A DNA stretch of 64,000 nucleotides. Origin: JAGLTN01 sp023135255 (GTDB taxonomy: Bacteria > Planctomycetota > Phycisphaerae > Sedimentisphaerales > Anaerobacaceae). Positions 8,000 to 18,114 of the stretch are shown here, in pieces. Both the position numbers and the translations under genes were made by a program. The stretch is from the NCBI GenBank assembly GCA_030639495.1, contig DAOWCP010000002.1, forward strand, positions 1 to 64,000, given 5' to 3'. The notes under the pieces were generated by a model, which was given only the letters and a program-made list of their open reading frames with translations, ran no database searches and was not told where the DNA came from. The first letter of the stretch is position 1. Every line of letters begins with the position of its first letter.

Positions 8000-9217
8000 A
8001 TGAATCAGGAACTGGTAAGAATTGTTGAAAACATAGCTCGTGACAAGAAAATTGACAAAGAATACATCTTTGGCGATTTAGAAGAGGCTATGATCTCAGC
8101 GATCCGTAAACACTTCGGTGACCCCGAAGCGGATATCTCGGTGCAAATTGATCGAATTAGCGGCAAAGTTGCTGCTTTTAAGGGTCAAGAGGCCATTGAT
8201 ATACGCGATTTGGGTAGAATACCGGCTCAAACCGCAAAACAAGTAATGATTCAGAGAATTCGTGCTGATGAAAGAGATAGTATTTTTGCTGAGTTTGTGG
8301 AAAGGAAAGGGGAGATCATAACCGGTACGGTCGCAAGATACGAAAGCGGCTCGCTGATTGTTAATATAAACCATAGGACTGAAGGGTTCATGCCCAAAAA
8401 AGAGCAGATCGCAGGTCAAAGTCATAAAGTAGGCGAAAGAATCAGATGTCTGATCTATGAAGTAAAAGAAGTTTCAAATCAGGTTAAGATAGTTCTATCC
8501 AGGACGCACCCTGATTTCATCAGAGGTTTATTTGATCTGGAAGTGCCGGAGATCAGTGAAAGCATTATTGAAATAAAAGCATTGGCAAGAGAAGCAGGCT
8601 ATAGAACAAAAGTCGCCGTCGTATCACTTGACGACAAAGTCGACCCCGTCGGTGCCTGCGTCGGTGTCAGAGGAAGCAGAATAAGAAATATCGTTGATGA
8701 ACTTGGCGGTGAAAAAATTGACATTGTCAGATGGAACGAGTCTTCGCAAGCGCTTATAACAAACTCACTTATGCCTGCCAAGGTAAGCGAGACAGCCTTG
8801 TGCTTTGAACTCGGCAGAGCAACAGTCGTCGTTGATGAAGACCAGCTCTCACTGGCAATCGGAAAACACGGTCAAAATGTAAGACTCGCCGCCAGACTCA
8901 CCAGGTGGGACATAGATATATTAACCCCTAAAGAGTACAACCATGGAATCGAGCATCTTACAAACTGTGTCAAAGAGGTAGAAGATGGTGATGAGACTTT
9001 CGTGGATAAATTCATCGCTTTGGGGATCATATCAGTGCTCGATCTTGATGATGTAGGCCCGGATCCTTTGGTAAGCGAATTGGGAATTACCCTGGAATTA
9101 GCAAATAAATTTGTCGATACCGCTGCTAAACTGGCAAAAGAATTGGCAGCGGAGGATAATAAAAAACAGGCGGAAAGTATTTTAAAGCAGGAAACAAAGC
9201 AAGAAGATAGCGAATAG
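8000..9217 (+). CDS. nusA: Transcription elongation/termination factor NusA
   Basis: NusA binds RNA polymerase and controls pausing, termination and antitermination. The N-terminal polymerase-binding domain covers ~1-125 (NQELVRIVENIARDKKIDKE start). An S1 domain follows (~130-200, EIITGTVARYESGSLIVNI), then KH1 (CVGVRGSRIRNIVDELGGEK) and KH2 (LAIGKHGQNVRLAARLT, ~200-345). A short C-terminal helical region ends in a charged tail. The length of 405 is typical for a NusA without long acidic repeats. CAGGAAAG lies shortly before ATG 8000. It heads the conserved nusA-infB-rbfA gene order. Confidence 0.97.
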   Translation: MNQELVRIVENIARDKKIDKEYIFGDLEEAMISAIRKHFGDPEADISVQIDRISGKVAAFKGQEAIDIRDLGRIPAQTAKQVMIQRIRADERDSIFAEFVERKGEIITGTVARYESGSLIVNINHRTEGFMPKKEQIAGQSHKVGERIRCLIYEVKEVSNQVKIVLSRTHPDFIRGLFDLEVPEISESIIEIKALAREAGYRTKVAVVSLDDKVDPVGACVGVRGSRIRNIVDELGGEKIDIVRWNESSQALITNSLMPAKVSETALCFELGRATVVVDEDQLSLAIGKHGQNVRLAARLTRWDIDILTPKEYNHGIEHLTNCVKEVEDGDETFVDKFIALGIISVLDLDDVGPDPLVSELGITLELANKFVDTAAKLAKELAAEDNKKQAESILKQETKQEDSE

Positions 9218-9241
9218 TATTCGCAGAAATTGGAGATTTTT

Positions 9242-11827
9242 TTGGCTGCTACAAGAGTTTATATTTTAGCTAAAGAACTTGGTGTTAAAAGCAAGGCTAT
9301 TGTGGAAAAATGTCAGGCTGAAGAGCTTGATATAAAGAACCATATGTCCACAATTTCAGCTGGTCTGGCAGCAACAATACGCGAGTGGTTTAGCGAAGGC
9401 GAAAACGTAACAACAATAGAGAAAAGCAGTAAAGTCGATCTCAAAAAAGTAAGAGTCAAAAGAAGAGCTCCAAAAAAGACCAAAAAGACTGAGGAGCAAC
9501 AACCTGAGCAGAAAGTTGAAGAGCCGCAGCTTCTAGAACCACAGGTATCTGAAGAAAAGCCTCAGCCCAAGCCGGTAGTTGAAGAGCCTGAGAAAACAGA
9601 ACCCGAACCAGAGCCCGAGCCAATAAAGCCGGCAGGGCCAATGATGAAAAAACCTGCTCCTGCTAAATTAAACGGTCCGAAAGTTGTCCGTGTTGAAGAA
9701 GCCGAACCAGAGAGAGTTCGCAGACCAAGACAAACCGGTCAGAGATTCTCACATGCCAGACCAAGGCGGGATGCACCCGTAACTGAGCCTTTGATGCCCA
9801 GAGCTGGTGCTGGTACCGTTAGTAGTACTGACGATGCAAAGGGTAAAGCCAAGTCAAAACGCAAAGACAGGACTCATGGCAGAAGGCATGGTGAGGCGGA
9901 AACTGATGCCCAAAAAAAGGGGAAGTTCAGTCATCATCGCAGGCAAAAAGACCTTGAGGAAAGACGCGCAAGGCTTGCAGCAGCAGGCGGCGAAGGTTTA
10001 AGGCTTAGACCTTCCCGAAAGATAAGCACCAGAAGTCACGGCGAGAGTAAATCTGTTCAACATCCCGAAAAGGTAACGATCAGTGAACCAATAATCGTAA
10101 AAGACCTTTCCGCTGCTTTAGCTATAAAAGTTACTGCTATAATAACAAAGCTCATTACGCAAGGTGTAATGGCAACGGCGAATCAGGTTATTAGTCCGGA
10201 GGTTGCGGAATTAGTTGCCCTTGAGTTTGGAACAGAGCTTATTGTTGAACGAAAAGCAAGCATCGAAGATGAAATCCAGAAAGAGTTTGAGCAGAAAGAG
10301 AAAAATAATCTTGAAAAGCGAAGTGTCATTGTAACAATGTTAGGCCATGTCGACCATGGTAAGACTTCTTTGCTCGATAAGATAAGGTCAACCCACGTTG
10401 CTTCCGGTGAAGCTGGTGGCATCACGCAGCATATTGGTGCCTACCAGGTAAGCGTTGGCGATAGCAAGATAACATTCCTCGATACCCCGGGGCACGAAGC
10501 ATTTACCGCTATGCGTGCAAGGGGTGCTAATATGACTGACGTTGTTGTTTTGGTTGTTGCTGCTGATGATGGTATTATGCCTCAGACAATAGAGGCCATA
10601 CACCATGCCAAAGCCGCGGAAGTGCCGGTCATTATAGCTTTAAATAAATGCGACCTGCCGGGATGTGATTTTAACAGAATATACGCTCAGTTCTCTGAGC
10701 ACGACCTGGTACCTATTGAATGGGGCGGTAAAACTGAAGTGGTTAAGACCTCAGCAATTACAGGTGAGGGCATAGATGAATTGCTTGAGCATCTCGACTA
10801 TACTACCGAACTTCTTGAGCTAAAAGCAGACAATACTGTTCCTGCGAGCGGTTGGGTTGTTGAGGCGGAAATGGATCCCAAACGAGGTCCGGTTGCTACT
10901 TTACTCATAAAAGAAGGTATGCTTGGCAAAGGTGACGTTGTACTTGCCGGTTCTGCTTATGGCAGGATAAAAGCTATGAAAAACAGCTACGGCAGGAGTT
11001 TAAAAGGTGCAACAAGTTCAATGCCTGTAGAGGTGACCGGCCTAAATGCTGTGCCGCAGGCGGGCGATAAATTTTACAGACTTGAGGATATAAACCGTGC
11101 TAAAAATGCTGCGGAAGAAAGTACATTCAGATTGCGAGAAGATGCGTTGGCTGAACGAACCCAGGTAACACTTGAGAATCTGTTTAGTCAGATAGAAGCT
11201 GGTAATGTAAAAGAACTCAATATAATTATCCGTGCTGATGTTCAGGGTTCCGTTGATGTTCTTATGAAATATCTCTCCGAGTTAAGCACAGAAGAAGTGA
11301 AGATTAAAATTCTCCACGCTTCAACAGGTGGAATTACAGAAGGTGACGTTGTGCTTGCCGAAGCGTCAAATGCGATTATTATTGGTTTTAATGTCATCGC
11401 TGATGACTATGTAGCAAAGCAGGCAGAATCTCATGGCGTTGATGTAAGACTTTATACCATCATATACCAAATAACCGAAGAGCTTCGCAAGTCTATGGAA
11501 GGTCTCCTTGAGCCTGAAGAACAGGAAAAAAGCGTTGGAAGAGCTGTTATCAGAAACACTTTCAAGGTTTCCAGGCTCGGCACCATTGCCGGTTGCTATG
11601 TAAATGACGGGGTGGTTCGCAAAAATGCTAAAGTAAGGCTCATAAGAGATAGTGTTATCATCCGTGACAACCTTACAATAGAAACTCTCAAGCACTTCAA
11701 AGATGATGTACGCGAAGTCAAAACAGGGCTTGAATGTGGTATCAAGGTTGCCAAATTCGATGATGTCAAAATTGATGATATTTTCGATCTGTACGAAATA
11801 GTAGAGATTGCGAGAACTCTTTCTTAA
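9242..11827 (+). CDS. infB: Translation initiation factor IF-2
   Basis: A GTPase that places initiator tRNA on the ribosome. I place the start at TTG 9242: GGAG at 9232-9235 sits six bases upstream, and the product then opens with [17 protein letters not shown], the usual IF2 N-terminal helix motif. The in-frame TTG at 9230 overlaps that Shine-Dalgarno sequence. A long acidic, proline- and lysine-rich linker (~60-270) precedes the G domain, with G1 GHVDHGKTS (~367-375), G3 DTPGHEAF and G4 NKCDL. Domains II to IV complete the ~861-residue protein. It lies 24 bases after nusA, so the two are co-transcribed. Confidence 0.96.
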   Translation: MAATRVYILAKELGVKSKAIVEKCQAEELDIKNHMSTISAGLAATIREWFSEGENVTTIEKSSKVDLKKVRVKRRAPKKTKKTEEQQPEQKVEEPQLLEPQVSEEKPQPKPVVEEPEKTEPEPEPEPIKPAGPMMKKPAPAKLNGPKVVRVEEAEPERVRRPRQTGQRFSHARPRRDAPVTEPLMPRAGAGTVSSTDDAKGKAKSKRKDRTHGRRHGEAETDAQKKGKFSHHRRQKDLEERRARLAAAGGEGLRLRPSRKISTRSHGESKSVQHPEKVTISEPIIVKDLSAALAIKVTAIITKLITQGVMATANQVISPEVAELVALEFGTELIVERKASIEDEIQKEFEQKEKNNLEKRSVIVTMLGHVDHGKTSLLDKIRSTHVASGEAGGITQHIGAYQVSVGDSKITFLDTPGHEAFTAMRARGANMTDVVVLVVAADDGIMPQTIEAIHHAKAAEVPVIIALNKCDLPGCDFNRIYAQFSEHDLVPIEWGGKTEVVKTSAITGEGIDELLEHLDYTTELLELKADNTVPASGWVVEAEMDPKRGPVATLLIKEGMLGKGDVVLAGSAYGRIKAMKNSYGRSLKGATSSMPVEVTGLNAVPQAGDKFYRLEDINRAKNAAEESTFRLREDALAERTQVTLENLFSQIEAGNVKELNIIIRADVQGSVDVLMKYLSELSTEEVKIKILHASTGGITEGDVVLAEASNAIIIGFNVIADDYVAKQAESHGVDVRLYTIIYQITEELRKSMEGLLEPEEQEKSVGRAVIRNTFKVSRLGTIAGCYVNDGVVRKNAKVRLIRDSVIIRDNLTIETLKHFKDDVREVKTGLECGIKVAKFDDVKIDDIFDLYEIVEIARTLS

Positions 11828-11883
11828 AATAAGGAAAAGGTGTTCTTTGGATTATTCAGTTTCAAGATGAAGCTTTAAAAGAT

Positions 11884-12270
11884 ATGGAAACAAGAAGACA
11901 AAAAAAAGTATCACGTGTCATAAAAGAGGTTGCCAGTGATGCTATAACTAACCATCTCAGCGACCCCCGAATAGAAGGTTTTGTCTCAATTACTAAAGTT
12001 GATGTTTCGCCGAATTTAAAAACGGTTGACGTTTATCTCAGTATTTTCGGTGCTGATGAGAAATCGCAGAAAAAAACATTCGTCGCGATAAAACATGCTA
12101 CGCCAAAAATACATTTTATGCTTGCAAAAAGACTTACCAGCAAGTTTTGTCCATCGCTGCATTTTAAAATGGATGAAAGTCTTAAAAAGACGATGGAGAC
12201 GATGAAGATCATAAACGACGTTGCAAGTGAATATGAAATTGAAGAAGATGAAGATGGTAATCAGGTTTGA
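11884..12270 (+). CDS. rbfA: Ribosome-binding factor A
   Basis: A 128-residue KH-like protein that helps mature the 30S subunit and 16S rRNA 5' end. It shows the family N-terminus RRQKKVSRVIKEVASDAI, the SDPRIEGFVSITKVDVSPNLKTVDVYLS core and a P-S-L-H-F-K-M-D-E-S-like C-terminal strand. It follows infB by ~55 bases, the common gene order. Confidence 0.93.
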   Translation: METRRQKKVSRVIKEVASDAITNHLSDPRIEGFVSITKVDVSPNLKTVDVYLSIFGADEKSQKKTFVAIKHATPKIHFMLAKRLTSKFCPSLHFKMDESLKKTMETMKIINDVASEYEIEEDEDGNQV

Positions 12271-12325
12271 TCCTGAAAAACAACTTTGTAACTGATGGAG
12301 TTTATTTCGATAGACAGAGGTTATT

Positions 12326-13159
12326 ATGAAAAACAGCAAGAGCTATTCTGATAAGATTAAAAAACTGTATAAATCGCTGAAGAAAAAATATCCGAAGATA
12401 GAGCCTATAACGCATGATACGGTTACGGAGTCTCTGGTTTATGGTGCAATATCTGAGTATCTTACAGATAAAGGTACACAGGATACATTTGCTAATATAC
12501 TTGGCTATTTTACTAATTTTAATGAATTGAGGGTCTCAAGAACGGAGGAGATCGTAGAAGTAATAAATTATAAGGATGAAGAGCTTGCCCGTGAAGTTGC
12601 ACATTCTATTATAAGGGTACTTGCCAGTGTTTTCGCCGGCTTTAACTGCATTGACCTTGAGAGCCTGAAAAAACTTGGAAAGCGTCCCGCAAGACAGGCA
12701 CTTGAAGAAATCGAAGGCATCACGGTTTTCATGATAGATTATTGTATGTTTACTGCTTTGAGTGGACATGCCATCCCGCTTAATACAGCAATGATAGATT
12801 ATCTTATTGGTGAGGAATTCGTGTATCCTTCCTCAGAGCAGAAAGACATCGAAGGTTTTTTAACCAGGCTTATTTCTGCTAACCAGGGTTATGAGTTTTA
12901 TTCACTTCTCAGGCAGGAAAGTGAAACTTATAAACCTAAAAAGAAAAAAACCACCGGGAAAGGCAAAGCTGCTTTAAAAAAAGAAGTTGCTCCAAAGAAA
13001 ACCACTAAGGCAAAAGCAGCTAAAAAGGCTGCTAAGAAAAAAACCGTAACCAAAAAAACAACTAAGAAAGTAGCTAAGAAAAAAGCTGCTAAAAAGGCAG
13101 TTAAAAAAGCTAAAACAAAAGCTGTCAAAAAAAAGACTAAGAAGAAAACTAAGAAGTAA
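12326..13159 (+). CDS. Endonuclease III-like fold protein with histone H1-like Lys/Ala tail
   Basis: Residues ~20-195 are helical and follow the layout of HhH-GPD DNA glycosylases: an LRVSRTEEIVEVI helix like the N-terminal helix of Nth, LEEIEGIT where the hairpin-helix loop LPGVGRKTA would be, and IPLNTAMIDYLI where VDTHVARV would be. Both catalytic positions are changed: there is no Lys after the hairpin, and the Asp of VDTHV is Asn. No [4Fe-4S] Cys set is visible. Residues ~207-277 are almost only Lys, Ala and Thr, like the tails of histone H1 and bacterial HU-like proteins. I infer a non-enzymatic DNA-binding protein, perhaps in chromosome compaction or repair. It sits between rbfA and hisG. 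Confidence 0.6.
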   Translation: MKNSKSYSDKIKKLYKSLKKKYPKIEPITHDTVTESLVYGAISEYLTDKGTQDTFANILGYFTNFNELRVSRTEEIVEVINYKDEELAREVAHSIIRVLASVFAGFNCIDLESLKKLGKRPARQALEEIEGITVFMIDYCMFTALSGHAIPLNTAMIDYLIGEEFVYPSSEQKDIEGFLTRLISANQGYEFYSLLRQESETYKPKKKKTTGKGKAALKKEVAPKKTTKAKAAKKAAKKKTVTKKTTKKVAKKKAAKKAVKKAKTKAVKKKTKKKTKK

Positions 13160-13177
13160 GAAAGGATTGACAATTAA

Positions 13178-14053
13178 ATGTCAAATGAAGTATTGAGATT
13201 AGGTATCCCCGCGGGCAGTTTGTACAAATCGACTGTAGAGCTTTTTGCCAAAGCAGGGTTTCGTATCGTAGATAGCAAAAGAAACTATCTTCCGCAGATA
13301 GATGATGACCAGATCGAGCTTATCATGCTCCGTGCACAGGAGATGAGTAAGTATGTTGCTGACGGCGTTATCGACGCTGGTATCACCGGCCATGACTGGG
13401 TTATAGAAAACGATTCCGATGTGATAGAAATTTGCGAATTGGCCTATAGCAAAGCAACAAGCAAACCAACGAAATGGGTGCTGGCAGTTCCCAATGAATC
13501 TGATATCACCAAGCCCGAGCAATTGAAAGGCGGGATCGTTGCTACCGAACTTGTCAATGCAACTAAAAAGTATTTCGCTGATAAAAAAATCGATGTCAAA
13601 GTCGAATTCAGCTGGGGTGCTACTGAAGTAAAAGCCAGGCTTGTTGATGCTATCGTTGAACTGACAGAAACCGGTTCTTCTATAAGAGCAAACAACCTGA
13701 GGATAATCGATACCCTCATAGTTTCGACAACAAGATTTATCACTAATAAGCAGGCATGGGAAGATGATTTTAAGCGTGAGAAAATTGAAAATATTTCTAT
13801 TCTTCTCCAGGCTGCTATAGATGCCAGGAACAAAGTTGGTTTAAAGCTTAATATCGTAAAAGACAACCTGCCGAAGATACTTAAAATTTTACCGGCAGAA
13901 AAAAGTCCGACTATTTCAAGCCTTGCAGACGATAAGTATATCGCTATCGAAGTAATTATCGACAGCGATATCGAAAGAAAACTTGTTCCTGCTTTGAAAC
14001 GTGCTGGTGCTTCGGGGATAATTACTTATCCTCTTAACAAAGTCATTCACTGA
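13178..14053 (+). CDS. hisG: ATP phosphoribosyltransferase, long form
   Basis: Catalyses the first step of histidine synthesis, joining ATP and PRPP. The protein has the periplasmic-binding-like catalytic fold with LRLGIPAGSLYKSTVELFAKAGF at the start, DAGITGHDW, and VDAIVELTETGSSIRANNL, the PRPP-binding signature. A C-terminal HisG_C regulatory domain (~215-291) makes it the long, HisZ-independent type. It starts 18 bases after the previous gene, with AGAAAGGA just upstream. A terminator follows at once. No other his gene is in the window. Confidence 0.95.
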   Translation: MSNEVLRLGIPAGSLYKSTVELFAKAGFRIVDSKRNYLPQIDDDQIELIMLRAQEMSKYVADGVIDAGITGHDWVIENDSDVIEICELAYSKATSKPTKWVLAVPNESDITKPEQLKGGIVATELVNATKKYFADKKIDVKVEFSWGATEVKARLVDAIVELTETGSSIRANNLRIIDTLIVSTTRFITNKQAWEDDFKREKIENISILLQAAIDARNKVGLKLNIVKDNLPKILKILPAEKSPTISSLADDKYIAIEVIIDSDIERKLVPALKRAGASGIITYPLNKVIH

Positions 14054-14073
14054 TTTTTAATATACCAAAAATA

Positions 14074-14110
14074 AAAACCGGCCTTGATATTACTCAAGAC
14101 CGGTTTTTTT
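14074..14110. terminator. Terminator after hisG, likely bidirectional
   Basis: Arms AAAACCGG-CCTTGA and TCAAGA-CCGGTTTT (14074-14106) form a strong stem with a short loop and a run of eight T. Because the stem is flanked by A on one side and T on the other, it can also end the convergent minus-strand gene at 14124-15962. Confidence 0.85.
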
Positions 14111-14123
14111 TGTTCTCTCATTC

Positions 14124-15962
14124 TTACTTTATATTTTGTGCGTCAAGATATTTGTATTGGAAATTAAAACCTTCTGCTGTGCTGAGTCCCTGAAATACTG
14201 AAACGCCGAAGTACTTGCTAACAGTTTCGAATTCCGGCAACAATTCGGGTTTGATGGGGCCTAAAATGCTGAATCCTGCACCCTGGAAATTATCATCAGA
14301 ATCATTTCCTTGTTTGGCTATTTCCGCAAATTGCTTAATTGTCCACCATATTACCTCAGCAGCTGCACAGCTGTCTTCTATAATAGCGGCTCCAACAGAA
14401 GAAGGATTGATATTTGATTTGGCATCATTAAACCATTTCGTTGAATTCAGAGAAGCAGCTTCTTTGCTGTTTAAGTTTCTGACAGCGTTTTCGACCGATT
14501 CTTCCGAACCTATTATTAAATGTGTATCAAGGACTGTAAAGGCAAAGTTTGGCATATCTACCTCACCGCCCGGCTCCTCCGGATCGTCGCCGGGGCTGCG
14601 CGTAGCGAACATAGGCAGATTTTTCATTTTAAGAATATAAATAGTATGGCCTAAAAGCTCTTTTGTTGAGTCCGGCTCATTGACCGCCAGCAGTTTTCCA
14701 TGAATTTCTTTCAGTGATTTTTCAAGATTAATGTGGTCCGTTGTTTCTATTGCAACTGTCGCATTCGTTGGTGATTTTCCTTTTTTGAAAGGCTTGTTCA
14801 TCTGCTGAGCGTAAATAACCTGTGAACCTAAATAATCTATTATCGAAGTTTTAAGTTGCAATGAAGGCTGATCCGGTTGTGATGGCGGGACCAAAGGAGT
14901 GTTGAGCATAGCGGCAAAACCTGGACTGAAAGATGCGATTATTTTATACAATTCAGAATATGCGTTGGGCAGATCGACATTGACTACTATCATCGAATAC
15001 ACCGAAGCCGGCAAAAATGCAGGAGCTTTAACGGGTGCCGATTTTAAGTCGAGCATTTTGAAAATGCCCTTTTTCTCGCCTTGGATTTTAACGTTCATCT
15101 TCGCTGAAAACGAACAGCCTGGTTTTCTCGCTACGGAAGCCGCCGCTACTATATTTGACAGGTTATCAATTCCAAGATTATCAACGATCGTTTTAAACTG
15201 ACCGGATGTATCATTGCCGGAGAGGACCTGAATAATCTTTTTTATATTAATAAAAAAGTCAACGTCGTGATTTGGGCCTACAGATTTTATTGCATTGTTA
15301 TAGCTGTCATTATCGAAAAGAGTTTCACTTGTAGCACCTTTGATATGGGCGATCATGAATTTCAGTACTTCGATATCTTCCGAACCTAAAAGCACATCGT
15401 CGATAAAACAGTAACTCAAATTTCCAGCGAAACCAAAGCTAAGTCTTTTGGAACCTTCAGATGAGATGGTTCTTATTTTGACTGAGCGGTATTCGTCAGT
15501 TTTGATGCGCCAGCCTTGCTCATCTGCTTTGGTTAGCGACTCATTGATAAGCTCTTTTATCTTTTCAAGGTTTTCTCCCCATTGCAGGATAAAAAGTGCG
15601 GTCGGTTCATTATTTTCAACAGCTGTGGCATCCATAACAAGTGCGAAACTCACTCTGCCCCTCGGCAACAATTCGGAATCTGCGATCGATTTAACAAAAA
15701 TGTTATCTTCACCTTCGATGCCCTTTTTGAATTTGTTTTTTATCTCATCAAAAAAAGCCTTCATCGCCGGTTCTTTGTATATTTTGTATAAAGACGTTTT
15801 TTCAAATTGGCTTTGAAGCTCGCTGAAATTTTCAACTTCAAGAAGTGCAACCGTGTCAGCGGGGATAAGCTTTGCTGTTTTGGGTAAAGGCTTGGCAGTC
15901 AATGTTGATGATAAAGCGACAGTTACTATTGTGATGAAGACAAGTTTGTTTAGATATTTCAC
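14124..15962 (-). CDS. Secreted DUF3352-like protein
   Basis: A 612-residue protein with a signal peptide (~1-23, ends TLTAKP). Its first mature part, PADTVALLEVENFSELQ, and the later repeats about predicted values and SVENAVRNLN match the planctomycete DUF3352 group. These are exported proteins of unknown function with two similar alpha/beta halves. A PGDDPEEPGG acidic loop lies near residue 460. It may share a transcript with the protease gene upstream on the same strand (33-base gap). No enzymatic motif is visible. Confidence 0.65.
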   Translation of the reverse strand: MKYLNKLVFITIVTVALSSTLTAKPLPKTAKLIPADTVALLEVENFSELQSQFEKTSLYKIYKEPAMKAFFDEIKNKFKKGIEGEDNIFVKSIADSELLPRGRVSFALVMDATAVENNEPTALFILQWGENLEKIKELINESLTKADEQGWRIKTDEYRSVKIRTISSEGSKRLSFGFAGNLSYCFIDDVLLGSEDIEVLKFMIAHIKGATSETLFDNDSYNNAIKSVGPNHDVDFFINIKKIIQVLSGNDTSGQFKTIVDNLGIDNLSNIVAAASVARKPGCSFSAKMNVKIQGEKKGIFKMLDLKSAPVKAPAFLPASVYSMIVVNVDLPNAYSELYKIIASFSPGFAAMLNTPLVPPSQPDQPSLQLKTSIIDYLGSQVIYAQQMNKPFKKGKSPTNATVAIETTDHINLEKSLKEIHGKLLAVNEPDSTKELLGHTIYILKMKNLPMFATRSPGDDPEEPGGEVDMPNFAFTVLDTHLIIGSEESVENAVRNLNSKEAASLNSTKWFNDAKSNINPSSVGAAIIEDSCAAAEVIWWTIKQFAEIAKQGNDSDDNFQGAGFSILGPIKPELLPEFETVSKYFGVSVFQGLSTAEGFNFQYKYLDAQNIK

Positions 15963-15995
15963 TTTGCAGGCCTTTCGAGAAGCAAAAATTGGTTT

Positions 15996-16961
15996 TTATT
16001 TTTTCCGGAAATCGGGCTTTTGTTCATTTTTTCTGCTGTCAGGCTGAAGGTATTTGTAGCCTGTATTGGGTGCGTCTTTGTCGTATGCGAATGATTCTCT
16101 GTTTTCGATGAAGTGTTTTATATAGTTGACCGGGATGGCAAAACCGAGTCCTCCGAAGAAGATGTAGCCCATATTTGTCACACCTATGACTTCGCCGGCA
16201 AGGTTGAACAACGGGCCTCCGGAGTTGCCTGGGTTGATGTCGGCATTTGTCTGTAGATATACCAACCCTTCAAAAGATCTGTTCTTTGTGCTAATGACGC
16301 CGTCGGTTACAGTTCTTTCCAGCCCCAATGGTGTGCCGATAGCAAATACCTGCTGACCTACATTGATATCTTCGAGATCGCCGAGGCAGACATATTTTAT
16401 TTCTGCACCTTCGAGGTCTTCGACTTTCAATAGTGCCAGATCGACGAATGGGTTCAGTGCTTCGATCTTTACCTTTTTGAATTTTTTCTTTTCAAAGCCG
16501 TTCGGACCTTTCTGGAAAACTGTTACTTCGATCTTTGTTTCCTGCTCGATCACGTGGCAGTTGGTTATCAGGTAGCCTTGCTCATTGATGAAAAACCCAG
16601 AGCCGAGCCCGCCGGGGGTTGAAACTTTTACGACTGCTTCTGCTACTTTTTCAACACATTTTTCGATAGACATTTTTTTGAGGTCGGCAGTTCTGTAGAG
16701 TTGATGGTTTGAGACAGCCGAGGCTGACGGTTCGTTGATGTCAGCAGCCTGCCCGTTGGTATCATTTGTGTATTGGTATTGGGTGATGTCATCTTTTGAA
16801 ATCGACAGAGCGGTGTAGCCGATGTCGAGGATGAGCAGGTTGTCTTTGTCCGCGAGGATGTCACCGGTCAGGGTTTGGCCTTGCTTTAGCGTTACTACAT
16901 CAGCTAAAGCAGCGACGGCTATTATCAATACCACCAGGATACCTATCGTTAACGATCTCAT
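15996..16961 (-). CDS. Secreted trypsin-like serine protease (HtrA/S1C-like, no PDZ)
   Basis: A 321-residue protein with an N-terminal signal segment (~1-20). A short beta region (~21-60, VVTLKQGQTLTGDIL) precedes the protease domain (~90-290). The triad is visible as His in TNCHVI, Asp in PFVDLALLKV and Ser in NPGNSGGPL. DegP/HtrA proteins normally carry one or two PDZ domains after the protease; none fits in the remaining ~30 residues, so regulation must differ. The role is probably periplasmic quality control or processing of exported proteins. Confidence 0.85.
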   Translation of the reverse strand: MRSLTIGILVVLIIAVAALADVVTLKQGQTLTGDILADKDNLLILDIGYTALSISKDDITQYQYTNDTNGQAADINEPSASAVSNHQLYRTADLKKMSIEKCVEKVAEAVVKVSTPGGLGSGFFINEQGYLITNCHVIEQETKIEVTVFQKGPNGFEKKKFKKVKIEALNPFVDLALLKVEDLEGAEIKYVCLGDLEDINVGQQVFAIGTPLGLERTVTDGVISTKNRSFEGLVYLQTNADINPGNSGGPLFNLAGEVIGVTNMGYIFFGGLGFAIPVNYIKHFIENRESFAYDKDAPNTGYKYLQPDSRKNEQKPDFRKK

Positions 16962-17421
16962 AAATTACTCCAATATCGAATTATGTGCAGTTATTTTCTT
17001 TATTTAAAGATATCTTAATTACTAAACAAAGCGAAGGCAATTATAAAATGGTTGCCCTTGATTTTGCTCGTTATTGTTGTTTTTATTTTTAGATATACCC
17101 TTGAAGGCTAATAAATCCCCGCGATAAAAACCCTAAAACACGATTTTATAATTGTTTACCCGCGAATAAACGGGGAAACTCAATCGCGAGCAGTATACAT
17201 CTCTATATACTGCTGAAATTGCATATTGGTTTCAGCTTATTTTGTGTTTACAGCAGCAAAAGTTGTGATATTTGGCTTATTGGCGGTTAAAAATTGTTTT
17301 CCCCCCGGTTTTTGTCACGATTTTCTTTTTTTGGTAGGAATAACGGGGTGGGTAAATCGGTGCATTATAACCTCTCGCCAAGTGTCCGTTATCCGTTTTA
17401 GCACCTGAGGTGCCGTCCTTT
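16962..17421. other. Gene-free stretch with an intergenic element (copy 1)
   Basis: No supportable gene is seen. The string TATACCCTTGAAGGCTA at 17094-17110, followed by a CCGCGA at 17119-17124, recurs at 18084-18114 on the other side of the EF-hand gene. Further on, ATAACGGGGTGGGTAAATCGGTG (17340-17362) resembles a string at 18226-18247. A short palindrome GCACCTGAGGTGC (17401-17413) lies at the end of the minus-strand EF-hand gene and could help end its transcript. Confidence 0.45.
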
Positions 17422-17937
17422 TTATTCCCTGGCCCAGTTGCCCCATACTCTGAGATACTCAGGTAAAGTTAACATTCCGTCTGCATTCATATCGAATTCA
17501 TCGAAAACATCTTTCGCCTTAAATTCATCTTTTGTCAGTTTGCCGTCATTATTTTTGTCCATCTGTTCATAGATCGATTTGGCTTCATCGGTAATTATTC
17601 TGTTGTTAACATACTCAGCTTCGGTTGCTATACCGTCTTTGTTACGGTCTGTCGCAGCGAAAATCTTTCTCCTGACCATTTCATTCATGTGCCTTGAGTT
17701 TTTTACATATTGCTCCTCGGTCAGTTGACCATCTCCATCGGCGTCCATCCTGCCGAAGATATTTTTATATTGCTGAATATCCTGCTCGGATGCCGCTTCT
17801 GTCCCTTTTGCTCCCATCATGGCAAGTATCTGACGATGGTTTTTTGGCGCAACTGAATTATCTTTACCACATCCTGAAATTATAAAAATCAGCATAGATG
17901 TGAATATGGCTATATACAAAGTCAATGGCCTGAACAT
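17422..17937 (-). CDS. EF-hand calcium-binding lipoprotein
   Basis: The N-terminus has a hydrophobic segment and a lipobox I-S-G-C, so the mature protein would start at Cys23 and be lipid-anchored. Four EF-hand loops follow: DADGDGQLTEEQ, DRNKDGIATEAE, DKNNDGKLTKDE and DMNADGMLTLPE. All keep the D-x-D/N-x-D-G pattern needed to bind calcium. EF-hand lipoproteins of this size are common in planctomycetes; their partners are mostly unknown. It stands alone between two gene-free stretches. Confidence 0.8.
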   Translation of the reverse strand: MFRPLTLYIAIFTSMLIFIISGCGKDNSVAPKNHRQILAMMGAKGTEAASEQDIQQYKNIFGRMDADGDGQLTEEQYVKNSRHMNEMVRRKIFAATDRNKDGIATEAEYVNNRIITDEAKSIYEQMDKNNDGKLTKDEFKAKDVFDEFDMNADGMLTLPEYLRVWGNWARE

Positions 17938-18083
17938 GTGCGATCTCCTGTCTGCAAAAATGTCTCGTTAATTATTATATCTTGTCCAACTCAAACTTGC
18001 CCAACTCAAAAGCAGAATCCGATTACATCAAAGAATCTCTATGGAACCACAAATTTAGCATAAGTTTTTACAAAATCAAATAT

Positions 18084-18114
18084 TATACCCTTGAAGGCTA
18101 AGAAAATTCCGCGA
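18084..18114. repeat. Intergenic element (copy 2) matching 17094-17124
   Basis: Seventeen bases, TATACCCTTGAAGGCTA, are identical to 17094-17110 in the same orientation, and both copies are followed at about the same distance by CCGCGA. The two copies flank the EF-hand gene at a spacing of 990 bases. They may belong to a dispersed family in this genome. Confidence 0.6.
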
